Below are positions 19,659-29,828 of a stretch of DNA of 64,000 nucleotides, piece by piece; the stretch's first letter is position 1, and each line of letters starts with the position of its first letter. The notes beneath the pieces are model-generated. The model saw nothing but the letters and a program-made list of their open reading frames with translations, was not told where the DNA came from and did not search any database. Position numbers and translations under genes: made by a program. The stretch lies in the NCBI GenBank assembly GCA_951394045.1, contig OX595997.1, positions 1,178,001 to 1,242,000 on the forward strand, given 5' to 3'. The DNA is from Nitzschia sp. DOCU1 (Eukaryota; Bacillariophyta; Bacillariophyceae; Bacillariales; Bacillariaceae).

Positions 19659-20694
19659 CCGACAAGTGAACACGGAACGACATGGAGAGTCTGGTGGCGC
19701 TTTGCTGCGTCGCGGGCGGGGCGGCCAGGTGTTTGTGAGGGCGTGGCCAAATAAAAGAGATCCTACGTCGGAGTGGCTGGATTCTTGACGGCAACGAACG
19801 AAGTACTACTTTCGATGTTCGCTTATGTCGCTTGGTAGACTACTTGTCAGAGTCGGCATTCGACGGCAGGCGTGTTTTAACCTGCTCGGTATGATCTCGA
19901 AGACGGCCTCCTAAACCGTTGACAGAGTTTCCATCATATTCTACTAATGAGACCCCAATCATATCAAAACTCTTCCATAGAGGAGACATGTTAGTCAGAG
20001 GATCTTGTAGTACAATGTAACTGGATTATTAGGATTGCAGGGCGAAACGAACGTAGTCTAATATCGCCACGAGTTGCAGAATTGGCACGATAGTGTGCGT
20101 GCCGCCTAGTAAGGCCCCTGAAAAAAGTCCAGAACTTCATTCTTTACGGGGAGTCCGCAATCGGCAGCCTACTAGAAGCGGGATACACCCAATACTACGA
20201 ACTAGCTTCACCTGCCCTGCCCTAACTTTAGAGCAGTACTAGTGGTAGCAAGACATGGACGGGGAAAATCGTGCCGGGATGAGATGACGTCGTATCATAC
20301 GCCCGACTGCATTGGTTGCGGTCTACGTGGCTGTCAGGCCTCCGGGCGACCCAATTAGCAAACTATGTCATGAAATACCGTCCATGATAAATATATCTTG
20401 TTAATTTTCATATTTAAAGTCTTGCGCCGCTCATACCTTTTATCACTTTCCTGCGTTAAAATAGATAGTCTGAAGACGGTCAAACCCAAAGCATTGTCAA
20501 CCGCACAAGCATCGCCTCTCTCCCCCCACCACCACACGGCCCAGTCCCCCAAGAAAAGCACGAAAGTTTTTTTTCGCCCGTGCCGTCGTTTCGTTCGACG
20601 GACCTTAGCCAAAGCTGCAATTGCCATTGTGTTGTTGCCGAAGGCCACTGTGTTGGACCTGCAATTGCAGTAACCGTAGTACACATCTGTTGTC
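19659..20694. other. Intergenic stretch, 1.0 kb
   Basis: No gene seen. A run of short non-conserved frames; the last 300 bp before the DnaJ ATG are C/T-rich and likely contain its promoter and leader. Confidence 0.35.
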
Positions 20695-22074
20695 ATGTTT
20701 TTTGGGGGTGATCCGTTTGAGCACTTCGGCCACAGCCATGGCGGCGGGGGGAGAGCGCGGCGAGGAGGAAGCGCCAATGTCGATACAAACAAACTATACG
20801 AAACTCTCGAGGTGAGTTAACCGACGCGTCATTCTTGTTTCACAGGGGATCTCGATCTCATTGTTTTGCATTTCGTTCAGATTGATAAATCGGCAGATGA
20901 AAAGGAAATCAAGAAAGCCTATCGAAAGCTAGCGTAAGTTCGCACTGTACAATTCCTTTCCACGCCCTCCAAACAGCAAAATCCAATTCTCATAAATGTT
21001 CATAACCGCAGCATCAAACACCACCCCGACAAAGGAGGAGACGAACACAAGTTCAAAGAAATTAACGCGGCTTACGAAATCTTGAGCGACCCCGAAAAAC
21101 GTGCAAAATATGACAGGTTTGGTCTGGAAGGATTGGAAGGGGGTGATATGCCTTCGGGTGCCGAAGATTTGTTTAGTATGTTTTTTGGTGGTGGCGGCCG
21201 ACGGTCTGCAGGGCCTCGTCGTGGCGAAGACGTGAACCATCCTCTGAAAGTATCGCTAGAAGATTTATATAATGGGAAGACGGTCAAGTTAGCCGTTTCC
21301 CGCCAAGTTTTGGTTGGAGAGTCCAGAATGTGTTCGACCTGTGACGGCCAGGGCGTTGTTGTCGAGTTAAGACAAATTGCATTGGGTATGGTCCAGCAAA
21401 TGCAGAGACGTTGTGCTGACTGTGAAGGAGAAGGGTATCAAGTTCAGAAGAAAAGAGAACGCGAAATTTTGGAAGTCTTCATTGAAAAGGGTATGCGACA
21501 CAACGAGAAGGTTGTCTTCCGCAACAAGGCCGATGAAAAGCCGAATATGGAACCTGGGCATCTCAACTTTATAATTCAGGAGAAGCAACATGACTTCTTT
21601 AAAAGAAAGGGTGCAGATCTTTTGATTACGAAGACACTTTCATTGAACGAGGCGCTCTGTGGCTACGAATGGAAGATTACTCACTTGGACAAACGCGAGA
21701 TTATCATCAAGTCCAAGCCTGGCGAGGTGATCAAGGCTGAAGCCGATTCCCAACGTCCTTTTGTGAAGATTGTGCCAGGTGAAGGAATGCCAAGCCGAGG
21801 CAATCCTTTTGTCAAAGGAGACCTTTACGTCCTGTTCACTGTTGAATTTCCTGACGATGGCGACCTGCAACCCGATCAGATTGAAGGTCTGAAGAAACTT
21901 TTGCCCGGTGCGGCCATGGCGATTGAATATGATCCCGAAACAGCTGAGATTGCTCACTTGGAGCATGCTGATGTGAAGAATTTCGGCAAGGGCGGAACCC
22001 ATGCTAACGACCAAGCTTACGACTCGGACGGAGAGGAAGGCGGACCGCAGCAAGTACAGTGCCAACAGTCTTAG
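20695..22074 (+). CDS. Type I-derived DnaJ (HSP40) co-chaperone, three exons
   Basis: Exons 20695-20811, 20881-20933 and 21012-22074 join in frame with GT-AG introns of 69 and 78 nt, giving 410 aa. The J domain spans about 34-95 with HPD at 61-63. A Gly-rich stretch follows, then the substrate-binding domains with QIALGMVQQMQ and ILEVFIEKGM, as in eukaryotic DNAJA1/DNAJA2. The protein stimulates HSP70 ATPase and hands over clients in the cytosol. The zinc-binding region carries only two CxxCxGxG motifs (CSTCDGQG, CADCEGEG), equivalent to motifs 2 and 3; motifs 1 and 4 are missing. The protein ends VQCQQS, so CQQS could be a CaaX-type prenylation signal, as in DNAJA proteins. Confidence 0.93.
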
Positions 22075-22817
22075 AAAGGTCGTGATTGTCCGTTTTCGGG
22101 GCAAGCAGCATAGGCCATTCAATCGCAGTTTTTGTTTGTGACGACTGTGAAGTTCACACCATTTTGCCTAACTACTTTTAGTAGATTTGACTGCATCCGA
22201 AACCTAGACGTCGCGTCTTTAGTGGCCGGTCATACTTCGAACTCTTCAGGGAAATCTACTAGAGACCGAAACGCCAGCCATCAAATCATGCCCGGTACCG
22301 GAACCAGGCTAGGGTGGGGTCAGCGCCATTCTCTTTCGTAGAGCACCACGCCAGCACAAGGCGAAACAGCTACGCGCGCTGTTCGAAATAGCTATTGCAT
22401 GTCCCACATATGTTCTTTTCTCCATGAACAAAAATCAAGCATAGAGAAACCTAGAAGAGAGAACTTTCATTGATCTCCTAGAATACACGTCAGTGGACAA
22501 GAGGAGCCTCGAACGGGATTACCGTACCTGGCATACGAGCGTACTACATTGAGACTGACTACCCGAATACCCAGCTGTGATACAAAGGCGTAACCTCCAC
22601 CGACCACTGAATATGTATATCCGAGGCTGTCCTGCTCGCCAGAATAGGAGGGGTTTGGGGAGGGACCCCCTTGTATCATTTTTTAGATCGCATTTCAAAT
22701 TTTTATATAGCCTTCCTTAAACAGAAAAAAATATCACCGTTTTTACGATTATCAAATTCAATATGTGTATGGTAGGCTTGCTCTCCTGCCATCCTCGCAG
22801 TACTTACAAACCGAGCA
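22075..22817. other. Intergenic, no feature
   Basis: 3' flank of the DnaJ gene and unassigned DNA. Nothing recognisable. Confidence 0.35.
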
Positions 22818-23019
22818 CGTGCGCGTCTGTCTACTTAGAAGAAGAACGCGACCCCCCTGTCACAATTCTTGACATACGACGTGATCGGGTCGGACATAGG
22901 ACTTGCATTCAGACAGGTCGTGCGCGTCTGTCTACTTAGAAGAAGAACGCGACCCCCCTGTCACAATTCTTGACATACGACGTGATCGGGTCGGACATAG
23001 GACTTGCATTCAGACAGGT
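22818..23019. repeat. Perfect 101-bp tandem duplication
   Basis: Positions 22818-22918 and 22919-23019 carry the same 101-base unit back to back, starting CGTGCGCGTCTGTC and ending CAGACAGGT. I see no mismatch, so the duplication is very recent or under gene conversion. It lies upstream of the helicase relic and contains no gene. Confidence 0.9.
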
Positions 23020-23220
23020 ATACTGATGAATAAAAACCGTTGTTGGGACATGTGGTTTGGCGGACAGGTCATTCCTAATAACCTACGCAATTACAATGCT
23101 TACTATGCCGTATTGATCAGTGAAAAATCCGCTTGTTACACTTCAGTAAACTATACATGTTGCACAAATTGTGCATGTACTCAATCATGTGGCACAAGCA
23201 TAGCATATAATTGCGCTGTA

Positions 23221-24660
23221 TTAGTTATTATATTCTGGCAACTCAGTAGCTAGGCATGCAATCTGTTCTTCTCCAAGATCGGTCGACAAAATTGAAGCAC
23301 GAAATGATTCCATCATCGCAAGGTATTGCTCGGATGGTGCAAAAGAAATATCGTCAGGAAGAGCAGATACCAAGAATATTCCTGCCAACGTGCGTACTCT
23401 TGACAATACCACGTATGCCCAGTTACGGGTCTTGCACCACTACCAAATTATCAACTGATTTCCCTTGCAATTTGTGCACTGTGGTTGCATAGTTCAAAAC
23501 GCAAGAAAGGTGTCCAAGGTCCATCTGTTGGTTAGAGCTACCAGTAGAGCTCATTTCTTTTGGGCAAGGAAAGTTTACGGTCACAGGTTTTGTCGTTGGA
23601 AAAATTTTAAACTGCCCCACAAATGCTGGCGCATGCATTGTGTCGTAGCGCAACACGATGTGATCAACGTCTTTGATATCCACTGTGTTGACCCACCGCC
23701 CATGAACTTTCATTGGAACCATTCTTGCATGTTGCTTTGTTACCACTCGAACAAATTGGGCACAAGTCCCATTTGCTATCCCGTGTGTCACATCAAAGTT
23801 TTCGCTCATCATCAATTCACATCCTTGGAAGAGGGCAAGAAAAGGATCTACCTTGTAGGTTCTTGTACTTGCATCAGCATCTGAGCAGAATTCCCACAAA
23901 TCTTTCAGATGGACATTGCTCACCACCCCCTTTGTGACAGTCCAATTTCCGGAACTCCGAATGATCACAGCACCTTCTGGAATAGGCTGCGCACAGTCAG
24001 CACAATGAAACTTTCGTAAATATGTGCGCACCACACTTGCATTGATTTCTGCACGTTTGTGGTTAGTATGTACAGCGTAACGAACAGTCAAATTGTTGTC
24101 GTATATCTCGCGTGTCCGTAATAATTTGCGCAGGTCCGAATCATTGCCATCTCGCGCTTGCGCCATTGCGAGTCCAAAAACTGGATCATCCTTGTAGCGA
24201 TGCATACCATCAAGCTCGACCATGTGGGTAAGGCATAGGTGCCAAAGGGGACTAGGACCACCATGAAATATGGGTTCACCGCCAATTCCATCCAATTGGC
24301 AGAAGTCACCCAGAAAAAGGATGGGAATTTTTCCATATGGCAAATGGGGGCTTTCTGTCAGCCTTTGCAAACGCTTGCTCAGTTGTTTTAATGTACTTTG
24401 TGTTGCAAAGGAGATTTCATCCACTACATTTAACCTTGTGTCTGTGTGTGCCTCGCCTCCTTTCCCATCAGTCTCCATGAATCTACTCCGTGCTTTGCTC
24501 TCCTTCTCCGCGCTCCCAATTAACTTTTCCTTAATACGTCTAAAAAATGAACCTTGCACTTCTTTCACATCATCGTTGTCTTGCGCATCATCGACGGTAA
24601 TAACCTCATCTTCCTTGTCTTCCTTCCCCGTGGCCAATCTGGTACTATACTTATGGCTCA
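23221..24660 (-). pseudogene. 5'-truncated, frameshifted PIF1-like helicase relic
   Basis: Reads as the C-terminal two thirds of a PIF1-type DNA helicase of the kind carried by Helitron-like elements. Walker B (VVDEISFA), ILFLGDFCQL, the VELDGMHRYKDDP block, and the final NYATTVHKLQGK motif line up with the element at 61.7-62.9 kb. The Walker A segment found there is missing here. The frame also breaks near 23420: the reading stops after VVVQDP, and the expected NWAYVVLSRVRT continues in another frame to 23221. The relic therefore cannot make an active ATPase. Its 5' end abuts the last exon of the gene upstream, and a GT-AG intron (24719-24661) would fuse the two in phase. Confidence 0.85.
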
Positions 24661-24675
24661 CTTCACAGGCAAGTG

Positions 24676-26712
24676 TCAGAAGCACATCGTTTCTAGCATG
24701 TACAGTGAATTGGACTTACCAGGTTCTGGATCCTTCGCTGGCTTTGCACGCCCACGCCCACCCCCACGCCTGGCATCTGTGAACATTTCATCGTCCGTGC
24801 TACTATCCTCCGTGGTGCTACTATCTGTCGATTCGGCTCGCCGACCACCTAGGCATTGAAGGATTTTGTAGTTTTCCTTGATCGCCCTTTCAAGGTCTCT
24901 TGCTTCCTCAACATGACCTGGAGGGAAAACTTTCGTTCCGGGCAACAACATCCACTGAACCATCGGTTTTGTCAATGCAAGAAGATCCTTTTGACTCTTC
25001 TGCATCTCTTTCACCTTTTGCTCCAAAAACATGACGCGCTCCGCCTGTGTAGGTCCGATATATCGTCCACCTCCCCCCGTCTTGGCTTTGGAAAGTTGCG
25101 CTGGTTTCGGTGCTGGCTTTGTTTGCACAGCTTTTGCAGGTTTAGGTGTTGACTTGAGTTGCGCTGGTTTCGGTGCTGCCTTCGCTTGCGCAGGTTTGGG
25201 TGTTGACTTGATTTGCGCAACTGAAACAGGCGCCGGTTTCCTATCCGCACGGCGAAGTTGCCCACCATCAAGCTCCTTCATCCAATTTCTCACCGCATTC
25301 GAATAACCCAACATGTAGCCCATCGTTGGATCCGGCGGCGTAATTTTCTTCCACACCCTATAGGCAGACACGACGGCTATTTTTCTCTCATCGACTCCAT
25401 TTGCCTGCAAATTCTGCTCAACCACTTTAATTTGTGGTAGTATGAGCTTGTGGATCATCAGGACAGACAACGTCTGTAGGGCCCTGCAATTTCTCTCAGG
25501 AGGAGCAGCGGAAATCCTCGCGGCGTTTACTGGCGTTTTCTTCGCAAAGAAAATATCGTTCAGCATCGTCTCCTTGGAATGATCGCACAAGCTGCGCAAT
25601 CTAGTAAGATCACCCGCAGACTGCAGATTGCCCAGTAGAATCCATCCGAAATGGCGCAGCAAAGTTCTTTCTTGCTTGCTGACTAAATACCTAAACAATT
25701 CGCGACTGTTGCACAATGGGCGGGTTAGCATACATTGCTCGTGCCTGCACTTTCTTTCTTCCTTTATCACTTACACTTCAGTCTTGACTCCTTTAGAATT
25801 AATATTACACAACGACACATACAGAAGCAACAGCAACGTGCGTGCTCCATTGGAATCCTTGTTTTCATCCAGATCCCCATCTAAAATAAAATCATCCCAC
25901 CCTCCAGGAAACATTTCTCCATTCAGCCTGTAACCAGATTCAAAAACGCCTTTCAACGATACATCCACGTTCGATAACTCTTCTGCAATCAAACCCTGAA
26001 GCCCATGGTATATCACCTCGCAAGGTTCACCGTCCTTATTTTCTAGAACAAAGACTGTAGATGTGTTAGTTCCACTTCTGCTTTTTCAATTCCAACCTTT
26101 TCTACTTACTCATCCATATCTTTGCTGCACGAGTCATTTCTTTCGACCCAAACGCTTCCACTTCTTCCTCCGCACCAAGGCAATCCTACCCCAGATATTC
26201 ATTTTCTGCACGCCAGCTAGATTCCCACGTTCATCCTCGTTCCAACTCGGAAACTTGGCATAGTCCTGGAGGTCTTGGCTGCGCGCCTGCCTAATGTCAT
26301 TGAAAAACATCGGGTACATCTTTGCAGCTGCATGGTCAAAAGCACTCACGCTGGGTTGCGAATTGTAAACTTCAATGGCTTCCGCCAAGAGCTTTTTTGC
26401 GCGTCTTTCGTTCCTATCGATTTCTCCTGCGCCATCCATTGCAGCTGCGCCGGCGTTCATGCTACTCCCTCCTCCCTCGCCAATTCCTAACTCCTTCATT
26501 TCAGCAAAGAAATCTTCCGCCACGAACTGTGCCGTTGCCTTCTTAGCCACCGTCTTCTTAGCAGTTTGTCGAGACATTCTTACTTCCTTATTACGTAATA
26601 CAGTCTTGCCTTCCTGTTGTGTTCGTGCGCTGTACAATTCACGGTCAAGATACCTGCGCAATTTACCCTGCGCAATCTTCTCTACCAAGCGTCGTCGATC
26701 GTTGCGCCACAC
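24676..26712 (-). CDS. Unrecognised multi-exon gene with KPAP repeats
   Basis: My model has exons 26712-26190, 26054-25775 and 25705 down to about 24720, or to the stop at 24676. Phase is kept at GTAGGA...CTACAG and GTAAGT...CAACAG. The N-terminal part is basic (MSRQTAKKTVAKK, starting at 26577), then Ala/Glu-rich. The middle part is globular with repeated Leu-rich helices. A stretch of alternating Lys-Pro-Ala-Pro units follows (near 25080-25240), then a coiled-coil-like helix (ERVMFLEQKVKEMQKSQ) and an acidic Ser/Thr tail. If the first intron is not used, two frames overlap by ATGA near 26131. The association with a helicase relic suggests a mobile-element protein, but I recognise no domain. 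Confidence 0.6.
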
Positions 26713-27187
26713 ACGTCTCCGTCAACCGCAGAAGACACCCCATCCCATCGCTGGCATGCGCTTTCGCCAACGTCATTCTATAGCGGTTTTTTTAATTAAA
26801 GAACGACTTTTTCCGACATTTCTTCCTATCTTTTCGCCATTGTTCTTATCTACGTTCGTATATTGGTATCTTCTTCCGACTCCGATCCCTCCGGCCAAAG
26901 CCGAGCCTACCTACCAAATGTACAATATGTATATAAAACTTTGAATCTGTTGGATGCGCGAAATTGTGCGCATGACAACTAAAGATCCGATCCATCCGTC
27001 GTCCGTGTTGGCATCATTTGCTTGGCTCATCTCATCTCCGTCCATTTCAAAGGCGGCGTCATGCCCCACCACATTGCCACAACCACCCAACAGGCACAAG
27101 CGGTCGGCAAAAGATCTCACAATTTCCGAAAAGCCGACGAATAGCAACAAACGCCCGCCCCTATTCTAGCCAAGCAAGTGCCGCATC
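26713..27187. promoter_or_regulatory. Divergent intergenic region, 475 bp
   Basis: Separates the unrecognised minus-strand gene from the CCCH gene. No defined motif assigned. Confidence 0.35.
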
Positions 27188-27958
27188 ATGCCGCGAGGAA
27201 AGAACTACGTCAACAATAACAAGGGAGTATCGTTACAAGCCAATCCGAAGGTGAAGGCCAGCATGAAGCTCTGCGAATATGGCGCGGGCTGCACAAGACC
27301 AGACTGCATCTACCGCCATGAAGGCGGTGCAAAGCGGGACGAGGTTTGCTTGCCTTTTTTGGCAGGAAAGTGCACTTTCAAGGACAGTGGCTGCCGCAAG
27401 CGTCACCCAAAGAAAGAGGAGAAGGCTCGCCTCATTGCCAAGTACAAGCGTACCCGATGCCGATTCGGCGACGAGTGTTACACCGATGGATGCCTATATC
27501 TGCACCCAAAAGAAACCGAGGCGAAAGAGCCAAACTATATCGAGCCTCACCACGTTGCATTTCCGCCGTTGAGTGCGGCGACCGTGACAGTCGCACCTAG
27601 ACCGGTGCCCAACTCTGCGTGGAAAGCAGCGCCGTTGGTTGTCAAGCCAACGGCTGCTCAACCTGAGCATTCTCAGCACCAGGTTATGCCTGAACCGCAG
27701 CAGCCCCCTTCAGCGCCTAATATGATGCAAGTACCGCAAAATCCCATGGACTTTGGGCTGCTGCCGCAAGGATGGCATCCGATGGAGGCTCCCATGTATA
27801 CACCGTACTATGCGCCCCCCCCGTATTACGATCCTTCCGCGCAAGGCTATCCTCCCATGGCATATTACGGCGGCCCGGTGACCCCCCATGCGATGCCTTA
27901 CGCTGTTCACTTCAATGCCGAGGCAAAGGAGTTTGTACCAGGCAATCCGACCGCGTAA
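27188..27958 (+). CDS. Triple CCCH zinc-finger protein with C-terminal PAM2-like motif
   Basis: Single exon, 256 aa. Three CCCH zinc fingers occupy about residues 27-100: C-x5-C-x4-C-x3-H (CEYGAGC...H), C-x7-C-x6-C-x3-H, and C-x5-C-x4-C-x3-H (CRFGDEC...H). The spacing resembles the poly(A)-binding Nab2/ZC3H14 class more than TTP (family inference). A Pro/Gln/Tyr-rich low-complexity region follows. The last 16 residues contain FNAEAKEFVPG, which matches the PAM2 motif that binds the MLLE domain of cytoplasmic poly(A)-binding protein. Together these suggest an mRNA-binding protein recruited to poly(A) mRNPs, with a role in stability or translation. No intron needed. Confidence 0.88.
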   Translation: MPRGKNYVNNNKGVSLQANPKVKASMKLCEYGAGCTRPDCIYRHEGGAKRDEVCLPFLAGKCTFKDSGCRKRHPKKEEKARLIAKYKRTRCRFGDECYTDGCLYLHPKETEAKEPNYIEPHHVAFPPLSAATVTVAPRPVPNSAWKAAPLVVKPTAAQPEHSQHQVMPEPQQPPSAPNMMQVPQNPMDFGLLPQGWHPMEAPMYTPYYAPPPYYDPSAQGYPPMAYYGGPVTPHAMPYAVHFNAEAKEFVPGNPTA

Positions 27959-28391
27959 TGCCACTTTTGGTCCGTGCTACCTGAAAATACGACCAAGCAA
28001 CACAGTTCCAACGAATGCGAAGCTCCCACCGCAAGGGCTGCCGTCTCCGTGGAACGAGCGATATCTCCCCCAATGAAAAGACAGAAAATTGAAACAAACA
28101 GTGAGCCAGTGGCCCTTCTGTGCAATGGAGCATCAATGCACTAGATGCAAAGGCACTGATAGTTACCCCATTGCCGCAAGGAGACTCCCGTAGACCTAAG
28201 ATTCGAACGCAGCTAGCAATATGTTATCAGCGCTACCCTTATCGACTGAGACAGACGGACTGTACCTATCCTGGAAATAGTATTATGTATTCATCTAAAT
28301 TATGAGAGTCTCTAGACCACGGGTGAGAAATATGATCAGATTGGGTCGAGTGTACAGGCCGAGGCACGCCGCCTGTTCCCTTGAATAGTAT
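27959..28391. other. Spacer between convergent genes
   Basis: About 430 bp with the 3' ends of the CCCH and M50 genes. A GATTCGAACG block near 28200 looks tRNA-like on the minus strand but does not fold into a proper cloverleaf. Confidence 0.35.
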
Positions 28392-29330
28392 CTATTGGCC
28401 TTGGTTCCAAGGCGCGGTGATGCCACCCTCGCGCATTTGTGTAATGGTCTCTTGTGCTTGTTGCCACCATCCGTCAAACTCCCAATTCCTCTCGAACAGA
28501 TCAAACTCGTTCACATCAATGGAAATGTCCAAGCACTCGAACCATCCCAATTCTTGACATTCTTCACTCATCTCAACAAGTGCAATCCATATCCCTATTA
28601 ATTGAAAGACGATCGCCAAGATAGCCCATTGTATCCCCACACAACGTGGCGAGCAACACGTCCAGACTTCGGTGGAGCAGGCATGGGCATCACTGCCTTC
28701 CACCTCCCGAACAACGGTATCTTCATGAATATCCGCTATAGCAAATATCCCAATGGTTACGCCATAGTACAATATCAGAAACTGTAGGATCGGGGAATAC
28801 AGGTAGAATTCCACAATGCATACAGCAATGTTGATGATCGAGTAACCTAGACACAGAAGAACCAAAAGTTGGTTCGGGGAATAGCACAAGGTCATGAACA
28901 TGCTGAATGTGAACAATACGCAAGCGGCGGCCGCTGTCAGCCGCCCACCACTAAGAATCACAAAGATCATGGCATAGAATCCACAACCAATGTATCCAGC
29001 TGGAATAATCATACTCCGACATCCGCCTTTGAATGTCGTCACGCCGCCCTCGTTCTCGTAGACTTCGATTGATCTCACTTCACCACAGCTTAGCCAGCAG
29101 GCGACTGCATGCGAATATTCATGTATGTAAACGGCCACGAGTCGAATTGGCTTGGATAAAAGAGTATTCCACGTGATTACCGCAAGTGAAACATACGCAA
29201 TATACAACAAAATAAATAGCGTTTGAGAATCATTACAACACGACCATGACTCCGAGGACTCGTCCCCGCCGCCATTGCCATTGTAGTTGTTGTTCGCGTA
29301 GTTATACGAGCTGCTCTCTCCTTGTGCCAT
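28392..29330 (-). CDS. M50B-like membrane zinc metalloprotease
   Basis: Encodes 312 aa. A short Asn/Gly/Ser-rich N terminus is followed by about six hydrophobic helices. The zinc motif HEYSH (70-74) lies at the end of helix 2. It is followed by the GYIG segment (IIPAGYIGCGF) typical of the Peptidase M50B-like family known from plants and bacteria. A second conserved block, IADIHEDTVVREVEGSDA, corresponds to the D-x-x-D-T...R...SDA region of those proteins and may supply the third ligand. The family is predicted to cut within or next to membranes; the substrate is unknown. The gene is head-to-head with the first SET gene, and decayed pieces of it recur beside the other two SET copies. Confidence 0.87.
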   Translation of the reverse strand: MAQGESSSYNYANNNYNGNGGGDESSESWSCCNDSQTLFILLYIAYVSLAVITWNTLLSKPIRLVAVYIHEYSHAVACWLSCGEVRSIEVYENEGGVTTFKGGCRSMIIPAGYIGCGFYAMIFVILSGGRLTAAAACVLFTFSMFMTLCYSPNQLLVLLCLGYSIINIAVCIVEFYLYSPILQFLILYYGVTIGIFAIADIHEDTVVREVEGSDAHACSTEVWTCCSPRCVGIQWAILAIVFQLIGIWIALVEMSEECQELGWFECLDISIDVNEFDLFERNWEFDGWWQQAQETITQMREGGITAPWNQGQ

Positions 29331-29828
29331 GGTTCTGGAATATCTATTCTAAACCAAGGATGCTGGGGACGATTTCGTCAATGGCATGTGGTGTGCTCAT
29401 CTATCGTCACACAAACATGCAAAGTCGACCCATGCCGTTGGAAGCAATTCGGTGAGGCGGCTCGAGAGTGACAAATCTGCAATTTGGCGTTCCGAGATGA
29501 GAGGATGGGCATTCTCAACGGTCCAGTGTTATGTGCATCTCTTTTGGTATTATGCGAGCGAGCACATCACGACGAGCGCGGCGACTCACATGCTGATCAG
29601 CGCGCGCGAATTTTTTCTATCACCTTTGTGGATCGGAGGCAGAAGAGGATGCGAAGCAGGGCAGAAAAAATATCTGAAATGGATTTGGTTGTATTATGTG
29701 CCCCATGCACCATATGGGGGCGCGCGATAATGACATGTATCATGGGCGATGCCAAGATTTGCATGAGGGCAACTCTCAGCCTTTCAAACCGTACCAGGTA
29801 TTATTCCGTTGAAGGCAGCAGCAATATC
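29331..29828. promoter_or_regulatory. Divergent M50/SET promoter region
   Basis: About 500 bp between the M50 gene (-) and SET copy 1 (+). The last 70 bp before the SET start (from GATGCCAAGATTTGC) recur almost unchanged before SET copy 2, so a common leader was duplicated. A CG-rich GCGCGCG tract lies near 29600. Confidence 0.5.

Noticed and set aside
20355..20792. Minus-strand frame over the start of the DnaJ gene
   Set aside because: The opposite strand carries a phase-correct three-exon J-domain gene.
26110..26135. ATGA overlap read as translational coupling of two genes
   Set aside because: A phase-correct GT-AG intron (donor at 26189, acceptor at 26055) explains the junction more simply in a eukaryote, though transcripts would decide.
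28170..28265. Second tRNA-like block on the minus strand (CGTTCGAATC)
   Set aside because: The anticodon loop would be too long and the T-stem pairs poorly.
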